A model generated the notes under the pieces. It was not told where the DNA came from and did not search any database. It saw nothing but the letters and a program-made list of their open reading frames with translations. Below are positions 1 through 4,386 of a DNA stretch of 5,196 bases, piece by piece; position 1 is the stretch's first letter; the number at the start of each line of letters is the position of its first letter. The stretch is taken from assembly GCA_030043235.1 (NCBI GenBank), contig JASHYF010000265.1, positions 1 to 5,196 on the forward strand, written 5' to 3'. Source of the DNA: Solirubrobacteraceae bacterium (GTDB lineage Bacteria > Actinomycetota > Thermoleophilia > Solirubrobacterales > Solirubrobacteraceae). The translations under genes were made by a program, and so were the position numbers.

Positions 1-145
1 TCGGGGTGCGGCCGGCGCGCGCGAGCGCGGAGCGCACGCGTTCGGGCTCGCGGCCGAGGGCGCGCACGTGGTGTCCATCCGCGCACAGCCTGGGGGCGAG
101 GAGCGAGCCGGCGAACCCGCTTGCGCCGGTGACGAGGATGCGCAT
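1..145 (-). CDS. NAD(P)-binding Rossmann-fold protein (SDR/epimerase-like), N-terminal 48 residues only
   Basis: The reverse strand from the ATG at 145-143 reads MRILVTGASGFAGSLLAPRL and continues to the left edge without a stop, so the 3' part of the gene lies outside the window. The opening strand followed by GASGFAG (residues 7-13, GxxGxxG) is the dinucleotide-binding loop of atypical/extended short-chain dehydrogenases and NAD(P)H-binding epimerase-like proteins. The second strand (HHVRALGREPERV, from about residue 25) ends in Gly-Arg where NADP-preferring members often carry basic residues. No Shine-Dalgarno sequence is visible before the ATG. The gene is divergent from the Cys-rich gene at 372. 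Substrate and exact subfamily cannot be told from 48 residues; UDP-sugar epimerase, NmrA-like and DUF2867-type oxidoreductases are all possible. Confidence 0.85.
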   Translation of the reverse strand, partial: MRILVTGASGFAGSLLAPRLCADGHHVRALGREPERVRSALARAGRTP

Positions 146-196
146 CGGCGCAGATGATGACGTGGCCGCGCAGAGCGCGCGCGCGACGTCCGTAAA

Positions 197-214
197 GTGC
201 GGCTTGATCCGCAC
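197..214. repeat. Perfect inverted repeat GTGCGG-N6-CCGCAC in a divergent intergenic region
   Basis: The six-base arms at 197-202 and 209-214 are exact reverse complements around the spacer CTTGAT. The element lies about 50 bp upstream of the ATG of the minus-strand Rossmann gene and about 160 bp upstream of the Cys-rich gene. It could be a regulator-binding site or an RNA hairpin in a 5' leader. There is no T-run, so it does not look like a terminator. The symmetry is seen directly; its function is unknown. Confidence 0.4.
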
Positions 215-218
215 GATC

Positions 219-234
219 GTCACGAGAACGTGAC
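219..234. repeat. Perfect inverted repeat GTCACG-AGAA-CGTGAC
   Basis: The arms at 219-224 and 229-234 are exact reverse complements with a four-base spacer, giving a 16-bp operator-like palindrome. Its centre is 21 bp from the centre of the neighbouring repeat at 197-214, about two helical turns, so dimers bound at each would sit on the same DNA face. It does not match the actinobacterial LexA box (CGAAC-N4-GTTCG). It may control the minus-strand Rossmann gene, but nothing in the sequence proves this. The rest of 146-371 holds no gene I can support. Confidence 0.4.
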
Positions 235-371
235 TGGTTGAAGGCTATTTACGGGTGGGGAGCGTTTTCTCTGCGATTTGCGAAGTGCGGCGTTGGCCGT
301 CCCTTGAGCGACCCGGCCGATGGTGCTTTGATCGCGCCTGTCCGTTCAATCCGAGTTCCAGCCGGGGGTGG

Positions 372-623
372 GTGTTGGTCGAGAGTACGCAGAGCAGGCG
401 GGCGTCGAAGCGCCCGGCGCGCAAGGTGAGCTGTGATGAGTGCTACTTCCGCGTGAACCTCCTGTGTGCGCTCGACCTGTCCGAGCCGTGCGCGACGTTC
501 CGCCCGAACGAGGCGCAGCTGAAACCGCCGCAGCAGCTGCGCTTCGTCTTCCGCCAGGAGCGGCGCACGCGTGCGGCCTGGGCGTTTCCTTCCGCCCAGG
601 AGCAGGCAGCACTGCACGCATAG
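372..623 (+). CDS. Small conserved-looking protein with a CX2CX7CX7C motif, function unknown
   Basis: From GTG 372 the product has 83 residues. The core KVSCDECYFRVNLLCALD followed by SEPCATFRP carries cysteines at 21, 24, 32 and 40, spaced CX2CX7CX7C, a pattern suited to zinc or an Fe-S cluster. A basic and aromatic tail follows (QLRFVFRQERRTRAAWAFPSA). Third codon positions are mostly G/C from 372 onward (about 85% over the Cys core) and clearly less so in the same open frame upstream (about 67% over 255-371), which is why I do not start at GTG 255. The start is uncertain: TTG 375 or GTG 426 (giving VSCDECYF..., 65 residues) are alternatives, and none has a good Shine-Dalgarno. It resembles small proteins I vaguely recall from Thermoleophilia, but I cannot name a family. 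The stop TAG overlaps the start of the repeat cluster upstream of the next gene. Confidence 0.65.
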   Translation: MLVESTQSRRASKRPARKVSCDECYFRVNLLCALDLSEPCATFRPNEAQLKPPQQLRFVFRQERRTRAAWAFPSAQEQAALHA

Positions 624-629
624 GGGCTT

Positions 630-669
630 ACCCCTGCCCCTCGGTAGGCACCCCTGCCGCTCGCTAGGG
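630..669 (+). repeat. Imperfect tandem repeat, two 20-bp units, upstream of a -10-like box
   Basis: Unit 1 (630-649, ACCCCTGCCCCTCGGTAGGC) and unit 2 (650-669, ACCCCTGCCGCTCGCTAGGG) match at 17 of 20 positions with no gap. Unit 2 extends at its right end into a perfect inverted repeat, ACCCCT (650-655) with AGGGGT (666-671). A further AGGGG at 622-626 pairs with CCCCT at 631-635 across CTTA. The 20-bp period is about two helical turns, and the array ends directly at the TATATT box (671-676), occupying the place where a -35 element would lie. This is what a pair of activator or repressor sites would look like; the binding protein is unknown. Confidence 0.6.
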
Positions 670-670
670 G

Positions 671-676
671 TATATT
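671..676 (+). promoter_or_regulatory. Candidate -10 box TATATT for the 719-1180 gene
   Basis: TATATT (5 of 6 to TATAAT) stands out in a very GC-rich background and lies 42 bp before the ATG at 719. Transcription would start near 683 and give a leader of about 36 bases that includes a GGAGGG Shine-Dalgarno. No TTGACA-like -35 is present at 16-18 bp spacing; that position is filled by the 20-bp tandem repeat, which suggests an activator-dependent promoter. The context also contains GGGTAT (668-673), which resembles the -10 of SigB/SigF-type stress sigma factors, but the matching GTTT -35 is missing. Confidence 0.5.
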
Positions 677-701
677 GGGAGCGGACCTGCAAGCTTTCAG
701 C

Positions 702-707
702 GGAGGG
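702..707 (+). promoter_or_regulatory. Shine-Dalgarno GGAGGG deciding start at ATG 719
   Basis: GGAGGG lies 11 bases before ATG 719 and 2 bases before the alternative GTG 710, favouring the ATG. It is the clearest ribosome-binding site in the window; most other genes here lack one. Confidence 0.6.
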
Positions 708-718
708 CGGTGCTCACA

Positions 719-1180
719 ATGGCAGCGAAGGACAAATTCGGTAAGGCCGGCGAAGCCGCGCGAGCGGCGCAGCGGAATCGGTATCTACTGCGGCTGATCG
801 AGGACGATGAGCTGCGCGCGAACCTGCTCTCGGCGTATGCCGCCGCACGCGGGGCATACGGGCGCATGAGCAACGGCAAGCCCACGACCCAGGCGCTGTT
901 CCGGGATCGCAAGCTGCAGCGGGAACTGAGCGAGGCGGTGAGCGCCCTGCGCCAGGCCACGAGCTCGCTGCGCGAACCTGCCAAGCCGGCGCGGCGCCGC
1001 CGCGGCGGGATTGGACGCTCGCTGCTGCTGCTCGCCGTCGGCTCCGTGCTCGCGCTCGCGCTCAGCGAAACACTGCGCACGAAGGTGCTCGACGTCCTGT
1101 TCGGGGCGGAGGAGGAGTTCGACTACAGCTCGACCACCGCTCCCGAGCAGCCGGCGCCGGCTGGCGTGGCCAGCGAGTGA
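719..1180 (+). CDS. Single-pass membrane protein of unknown function, basic helical N-terminal domain
   Basis: The product has 153 residues. Residues 1-88 are charged and helix-rich (RNRYLLRLIEDDELRANLLSAY, then SNGKPTTQALFRDRKLQRELSEAV) without a signal peptide. A basic stretch (PARRRRGGIGR, 90-100) precedes one hydrophobic segment (SLLLLAVGSVLALAL, about 101-115), and the tail is acidic and Ser/Thr/Pro-rich (GAEEEFDYSSTTAPEQPAPAG). The positive-inside rule puts the large N-terminal part in the cytoplasm. I choose ATG 719 because the GGAGGG at 702-707 lies 11 bases before it; the in-frame GTG at 710 is only 2 bases from that site. A TetR gene follows 22 bp downstream in the same direction, so co-transcription is likely. 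I recall similar small proteins in soil actinobacteria, but no function can be assigned. Confidence 0.8.
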   Translation: MAAKDKFGKAGEAARAAQRNRYLLRLIEDDELRANLLSAYAAARGAYGRMSNGKPTTQALFRDRKLQRELSEAVSALRQATSSLREPAKPARRRRGGIGRSLLLLAVGSVLALALSETLRTKVLDVLFGAEEEFDYSSTTAPEQPAPAGVASE

Positions 1181-1202
1181 GCGCGCGAGTCTGAGACACG
1201 GC

Positions 1203-1865
1203 ATGAACGCCGCCGTGATGCCGGGCCGCGCTGACGCAGGGGTGATGGACGTGCACGCGCGCCCCGCTGACGCGCGCCGCCGGTCGCTGTCGGGTGAGAA
1301 GGCCCAGAGGATCATCGACGCCATGCGGCGCAGCGTCGCGCAGCGTGGGACGGCAGCCTCGACTTTCGATCACGTCTCGCGTGAGGCCGGCGTGTCGCGG
1401 GGTCTTTTGCACTACTACTTCGGCACCAAGGAGCAGCTGCTCGCGGAGGCGGTCCGGCGCGATTGCAAGCTGCGCCTGGAGCTGCTCGAGCGCCAGCTGT
1501 CGGCGGCGAAGACGGCGGATGACTTCATCGACCTGATGGCTCAGAACCTGCAGGAGACGGTGAGCCACGATCCCGACTTCGTGCCGCTCGTGTTCGAGCT
1601 GTTCACGCTGTCGCGTCGCAACGCGGACATCGCGGTGGAGTACGCGGGGTTGATGCGCAGCACCCGCGAACACGTGGCCGCGATGCTCGCGGCCGCGCAA
1701 AGCGAGGGGGTGCTGCGCTTGCACGCCGAGCCTGAAGCCGTGGCCGAGGTGTTGTTCTCGCTCGGGGACGGTTTCGCGCTGCGCCTGCTGACCGAGCCCG
1801 ACCGCGACTTCACTCAAACCTTCCGCGCCGGCATCGCCTGTGCACGGACGTTGCTGACCGATTGA
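1203..1865 (+). CDS. TetR/AcrR-family transcriptional regulator
   Basis: The product has 220 residues from ATG 1203. The N-terminal DNA-binding domain is clear: helix 1 around KAQRIIDAMRRSVAQRG (33-49), then the helix-turn-helix with STFDHVSREAGVSRG (53-67) and the family hallmark LLHYYFGTKEQLLAEAV (68-84). The remainder (about 90-220) is the variable helical ligand-binding and dimerisation domain. The ligand cannot be predicted. The start is uncertain: ATG 1203 lacks a good ribosome site, while GTG 1251 has AGGGG (1238-1242) 8 bases upstream and would give 204 residues, closer to usual TetR proteins; ATG 1218 and ATG 1245 are also in frame. The gene is 22 bp behind the membrane-protein gene and may regulate that unit or an unlinked target. 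Its 3' end overlaps the probable promoter of the next gene. Confidence 0.93.
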   Translation: MNAAVMPGRADAGVMDVHARPADARRRSLSGEKAQRIIDAMRRSVAQRGTAASTFDHVSREAGVSRGLLHYYFGTKEQLLAEAVRRDCKLRLELLERQLSAAKTADDFIDLMAQNLQETVSHDPDFVPLVFELFTLSRRNADIAVEYAGLMRSTREHVAAMLAAAQSEGVLRLHAEPEAVAEVLFSLGDGFALRLLTEPDRDFTQTFRAGIACARTLLTD

Positions 1866-1877
1866 CGCTCCTATAAT
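1851..1877 (+). promoter_or_regulatory. Promoter of the FmdB-like gene (TATAAT), probably leaderless
   Basis: A perfect TATAAT lies at 1872-1877 in the 22-bp gap after the TetR stop. A weak -35 candidate, TTGCTG (1851-1856), sits 15 bp upstream inside the TetR gene. Transcription would begin about 7 bases after the -10, near 1884, only about 4 bases before ATG 1888. No Shine-Dalgarno is present in the sequence between, so translation is probably leaderless, as is common in actinobacteria. The -10 is strong; the -35 is doubtful. Confidence 0.65.
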
Positions 1878-1887
1878 CGGCAATCCG

Positions 1888-2271
1888 ATGCCGATTTACG
1901 AGTACAGGCGCCCTGACGGCACCACGTTCGAGGTGCAGCAGCCCTTCAGCGACGAGCCGCTGGCCGTCGATCCCGACACGGGCGTTCCCGTCGAGCGCGT
2001 GCTGCACCCGCCGGCCGTTCACTTCAAGGGCAAGGGCTTCTACAACACCGACTACGGCACACGCGCGCGTCAGCGTGAGACGGCTGCGGCCGCCGCCGCG
2101 GCATCGTCCCGGGAGGGGGAGAAGTCTTCATCCGATAGAGCCTCCGACGGGAAGAAGCCGTCAGGCGACTCGGCCTCCGCTCCTGCCTCGTCGTCTTCCG
2201 CGGGCGGCAAGAGCGGCGGCAGCGCAGCGGGGAATGGCCGCGAGGCAAAGCCGGTCGCCGCCAGGAAGTGA
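1888..2271 (+). CDS. FmdB-family small protein lacking the zinc-ribbon cysteines
   Basis: The product has 127 residues. It opens MPIYEYRRPDGTTFEVQQPF and continues with a VERVLHPPAVHFKGKGFYNTDYG segment (35-57), which together match the FmdB regulatory/zinc-ribbon family from end to end. Typical members carry two Cys pairs, one after MPxYEYxC and one in a CxxCG knuckle before the V-x-RV segment. Here these places read YRRPDG and VDPDTG, and there is no cysteine in the protein. Residues 58-127 are a low-complexity Ala/Ser/Lys/Gly tail, probably disordered. FmdB was first named from methylotroph amide-utilisation genes, and the role of most members is unknown. It has its own promoter and converges on the LCP gene. 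Family membership is firm by pattern; a DNA-binding role is not supported. Confidence 0.88.
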   Translation: MPIYEYRRPDGTTFEVQQPFSDEPLAVDPDTGVPVERVLHPPAVHFKGKGFYNTDYGTRARQRETAAAAAAASSREGEKSSSDRASDGKKPSGDSASAPASSSSAGGKSGGSAAGNGREAKPVAARK

Positions 2272-2282
2272 GCCCCGCCGCG

Positions 2283-2298
2283 GCGCGGTCAGCCGCGC
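2283..2298. terminator. Candidate bidirectional terminator hairpin between convergent genes
   Basis: GCGCGG (2283-2288) and CCGCGC (2293-2298) are exact complements around the tetraloop TCAG. The hairpin lies between the FmdB stop (2269-2271) and the end of the LCP gene, and the LCP stop (TCA on this strand, 2289-2291) falls in the loop. There is no T-run on either side, so it would be a U-less hairpin of the sort proposed for high-GC actinobacteria. The short GC stem may also arise by chance in such GC-rich DNA. Confidence 0.45.
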
Positions 2299-3437
2299 AT
2301 GAACTGGGCGACGTCCGCGCGCTTGGCTTCTTCTGAGATCGTGAGACCTTCTTCCCCGCTGGGGAGGGTGATCTGGCCGGTGGGCAGCAGCACGCGCGTG
2401 GGCGGCGAGGGGGTGGCGGCGAGCGCGGCGAACATGCCGAGCAGTTCCTCGCCGCTCATGTCGGAGATGATCGCGGGCGGCGCGTGCCAGGCGATCCACG
2501 GCGCGCGGAAGAAGCTGCCGATGCTCAGCAGCTGGCTCTTCATGTCGTCGAACAGCGCCTGCTGGTGTTCCTCGCGCTGGATGTCGGTCTCGTCCGGCGC
2601 GCACAGGTTCTCGCGCGTGCGCGCCAGCGCGAGCGCTTCCTTGCCGTCGAGGTGATGCGTGCCGGCGGGCAGGCGCAGGGTGTAGCCGCCGTCGGCGGAG
2701 CCGCCGGAGAGTTCGGAGACGATGCAGCCGCCGGTGTAGGTGACGCCGCCCATCGCGTTGATCAGCTGCGGGAAGTTTTCGAAGTCGACTTCCACCACGT
2801 GGTCGATCGGTATGCCGAGCCAGTGCTCGATCACCGACACCGACTCGGCCGGCCCGCCGTAGAGGTGCGCGGCGTTGATCTTCTGCAGGCCGTGTTCGGG
2901 GATTTCGATGACGGTGTCGCGCGGGATCGACAGGCGCGCCGCGTGCCCGCCGCCGGTGCGGATCAGCATGATCGTGTCCGAGCGCCCGTAGCCGGTGGTT
3001 TCGGCGCCCGGTTCCCTGCTGTTCTTTTCGCGCCGGTCGGAGCCGAGCACGAGGATGTTGTTGGCGGAGGTCATCGGGAAGCCGGCCGGGTCGAGCACGC
3101 CGGCGACGTTCCCGGGAGGCGACGTGCGCTCGAAGTGCGAGCTGATCAGAAACAGCACGAGCGACAGCGCGATCCAGCCGGCGATCAGGGCGAGCAGGCT
3201 GAGCAGGACGCGTTTCGGGCGCCGCCAGCGCCGCCAGCGCGCGTGCCAGCCCTGCTCGCCGGCCTGGCCCCTTGTCCAATCCCGCCCGCCCGTGCCCGTG
3301 CCCTCCCGCCCCGCGCGGCCGTCCAACTCGCTGAAGCGATCGCCCTCGCGCAGTCCGTCCACTTCGTCGCGGCGAGGCAGCCGTGGGCGTGCGCGGTAGC
3401 GGGTGTACTGCGGGGGCTCTTCAGAGCGGCCGGTCAT
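2289..3437 (-). CDS. LytR-CpsA-Psr (LCP) family cell-wall glycopolymer ligase
   Basis: The product has 382 residues. LCP enzymes move polyprenyl-pyrophosphate-linked glycopolymers (teichoic acid-like polymers, arabinogalactan, capsule) onto peptidoglycan on the outer face of the membrane. Residues 1-75 form an Arg/Gly-rich cytoplasmic head, and one transmembrane segment spans about 76-98 (RVLLSLLALIAGWIALSLVL). The LCP domain follows with its usual landmarks: NNILVLGSDRR (126-136), GRSDTIMLIRT (151-161), SIPRDTVIEIPEHGLQKINAAHLYGG (170-195), VEVDFENFPQLINAMGGV (215-232), HLDGKEALALARTRE (262-276) and the DIQREEHQQA motif (285-294). The acidic and Arg residues expected to bind Mg2+ and pyrophosphate are present. 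Its only two cysteines, 238 and 279, are both extracytoplasmic. The start at 3437 is 23 bp from the divergent rsmI start. The acceptor polymer cannot be predicted. Confidence 0.96.
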   Translation of the reverse strand: MTGRSEEPPQYTRYRARPRLPRRDEVDGLREGDRFSELDGRAGREGTGTGGRDWTRGQAGEQGWHARWRRWRRPKRVLLSLLALIAGWIALSLVLFLISSHFERTSPPGNVAGVLDPAGFPMTSANNILVLGSDRREKNSREPGAETTGYGRSDTIMLIRTGGGHAARLSIPRDTVIEIPEHGLQKINAAHLYGGPAESVSVIEHWLGIPIDHVVEVDFENFPQLINAMGGVTYTGGCIVSELSGGSADGGYTLRLPAGTHHLDGKEALALARTRENLCAPDETDIQREEHQQALFDDMKSQLLSIGSFFRAPWIAWHAPPAIISDMSGEELLGMFAALAATPSPPTRVLLPTGQITLPSGEEGLTISEEAKRADVAQFMRG

Positions 3438-3460
3438 CGCTGTGAACCTATATTTGCCGG
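3438..3460. promoter_or_regulatory. 23-bp divergent promoter region between the LCP gene and rsmI
   Basis: TATATT at 3449-3454 (plus strand) lies 6 bases before the rsmI ATG, the spacing expected if transcription starts at the ATG itself. On the minus strand TAGGTT (3450-3445) lies 7 bases before the LCP ATG. The two boxes overlap, and any -35 contacts would fall inside the opposite gene. No Shine-Dalgarno fits in the gap on either strand, so both mRNAs are likely leaderless. The plus-strand box is convincing; the minus-strand one is weak. Confidence 0.5.
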
Positions 3461-4315
3461 ATGACTCCCACGGCCGCGTCGGTTGGGCGGCTCGTCGTGT
3501 GCCCCACGCCGATCGGCAATCTCGAGGACGTGACGCTGCGTGTGCTGGACACGCTGCGCCAGGCCGACGCGGTGGCGTGCGAGGACACCCGTCGCACCAG
3601 GGTACTGCTCGACCGTCACGGCATCTCGGTGCCGACGGTGAGCTTGCACGAGCACAACGAACGCTCGCGCACGGCGCAGCTGCTCGAGCGCATCCGCGCT
3701 GGCGCGCTGGTGGCGCTGGTGTCGGACGCGGGCACGCCGCTGGTCTCCGATCCGGGCTTCGCGCTCGTGCGCGAGTGCGTCGCCGCGGGCCTCCCGCTCG
3801 AGGTGCTGCCCGGCCCGAGCGCGGTGCTCACGGCGCTCGTCGCCTCCGCGCTGCCCGCCGAGCGCTGGCGCTTCGCCGGTTTTTTGCCGCGCGCTGGCGG
3901 TGAGCTGCGCGAGCTGCTGGGCGCCGCGGGCGAGACGCTCGTCGCGTTCGAGTCGCCGCGCCGCCTGGCCTCGACGCTGGAGCTGATCGCCGCGCAGGAC
4001 GGCGCGCGGCCGCTGGCGGTTTGCCGCGAGCTGACGAAGCTGCACGAGGAGGTGCGCCGCGGCACCGCCGCCGAGCTGGCGGCGCACTACGGCGAGCATC
4101 CCGCGCGCGGCGAGGTCGTGCTGGTCATCGGCGCGGCCGCTCCGGCAGAGGCCGGCGGACGGCGTATGCAGGCCGCGTTGGCTTCGCTGCGCGAGCTGCT
4201 CGACGCGGGGGCGCGGCCGCGCGCGGCGGCGACGGTGGTCGCGCGGTTGACGGGCCTCAGCGCCAACGCGCTGTACGCAGAGCTGATGCGCTCGAGACGG
4301 GAACTGCACGATTAG
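3461..4315 (+). CDS. rsmI: 16S rRNA (cytidine(1402)-2'-O)-methyltransferase RsmI
   Basis: The product has 284 residues, the normal length. RsmI uses S-adenosylmethionine to methylate the 2'-OH of C1402 in the decoding centre of 16S rRNA and belongs to the tetrapyrrole-methylase fold. Landmarks in order are RLVVCPTPIGNLEDVTLRVL (10-29), ACEDTRRTRVLLDRHGI (39-55), LVSDAGTPLVSDPG (87-99), LPGPSAVLTALVASALP (116-132), RFAGFLPR (137-144), VAFESPRRL (161-169) and CRELTKLHEE (188-197). A C-terminal helical extension carries ARLTGLSANALYAELM (261-276). ATG 3461 is the only sensible start, since no other ATG or GTG precedes the conserved strand. There is no ribosome site and a TATATT box lies 6 bases upstream, so translation is probably leaderless. 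It is followed by metG, a frequent neighbour. Confidence 0.97.
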   Translation: MTPTAASVGRLVVCPTPIGNLEDVTLRVLDTLRQADAVACEDTRRTRVLLDRHGISVPTVSLHEHNERSRTAQLLERIRAGALVALVSDAGTPLVSDPGFALVRECVAAGLPLEVLPGPSAVLTALVASALPAERWRFAGFLPRAGGELRELLGAAGETLVAFESPRRLASTLELIAAQDGARPLAVCRELTKLHEEVRRGTAAELAAHYGEHPARGEVVLVIGAAAPAEAGGRRMQAALASLRELLDAGARPRAAATVVARLTGLSANALYAELMRSRRELHD

Positions 4316-4328
4316 CCGGACGATTAGC
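4308..4328 (+). repeat. Short direct repeat ACGATTAGC spanning the rsmI stop
   Basis: ACGATTAGC occurs at 4308-4316 and again at 4320-4328, 12 bp apart. The first copy contains the rsmI stop TAG (4313-4315). Because the period is four codons, the second copy places another in-frame TAG at 4325-4327. It looks like a small local duplication that creates a back-up stop; no other role is apparent. Confidence 0.4.
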
Positions 4329-4347
4329 GCGCGCTCATCGACCGCGG

Positions 4348-4376
4348 TGGCCAACCTGCGCCTCCAGCGATAGCGT
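4348..4376 (+). promoter_or_regulatory. Weak candidate promoter for metG (TGGCCA-N17-TAGCGT)
   Basis: TGGCCA (4348-4353) matches TTGACA at 4 of 6 positions, and TAGCGT (4371-4376) fits the TAnnnT pattern, with a 17-bp spacer. Transcription would start near 4383, a few bases before GTG 4387, again nearly leaderless and without a ribosome site. Both hexamers are weak, and metG could instead be read through from rsmI. Confidence 0.25.
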
Positions 4377-4386
4377 GCAGGCACTG

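Noticed and set aside
6..233. Plus-strand open frame of 75 codons at the left edge
   Set aside because: It is opposite the Rossmann GASGFAG gene and runs through the inverted repeats; the product has no recognisable pattern.
219..234. LexA/SOS box
   Set aside because: The palindrome GTCACGAGAACGTGAC contains GAAC but lacks the CGAAC-N4-GTTCG arrangement.
630..669. CRISPR repeat
   Set aside because: Two adjacent 20-bp units without spacers; no array and no cas gene in the window.
668..673. SigB/SigF-type stress promoter (GGGTAT)
   Set aside because: The -10-like part fits, but no GTTT -35 is found 15-18 bp upstream; kept only as a remark on the TATATT box.
249..692. Minus-strand open frame of 147 codons over the four-Cys gene
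   Set aside because: Arg/Leu-rich composition with no family pattern; it crosses the repeat and promoter region and lies opposite a better-supported plus-strand gene.
1062..1883. Minus-strand open frame opposite the TetR gene
   Set aside because: Shadow of a protein with a clear TetR DNA-binding domain; no motif of its own.
1888..2080. Zinc ribbon in the FmdB-like protein
   Set aside because: No cysteines occur at the ligand positions, so a zinc site is not claimed.
2161..3279. Second minus-strand open frame of 372 codons over the LCP gene
   Set aside because: Out-of-frame shadow with extreme Arg/Ala content; all LCP motifs are in the other frame.
2484..3464. Plus-strand open frame of 326 codons opposite the LCP gene
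   Set aside because: It is the antisense shadow of a clear LCP domain protein; its product is Arg/Ala/Val-rich and without motifs.
3434..4384. Minus-strand open frame of 316 codons opposite rsmI
   Set aside because: Antisense shadow of rsmI, which has every family motif; the product is Arg/Gln/Ala-rich.
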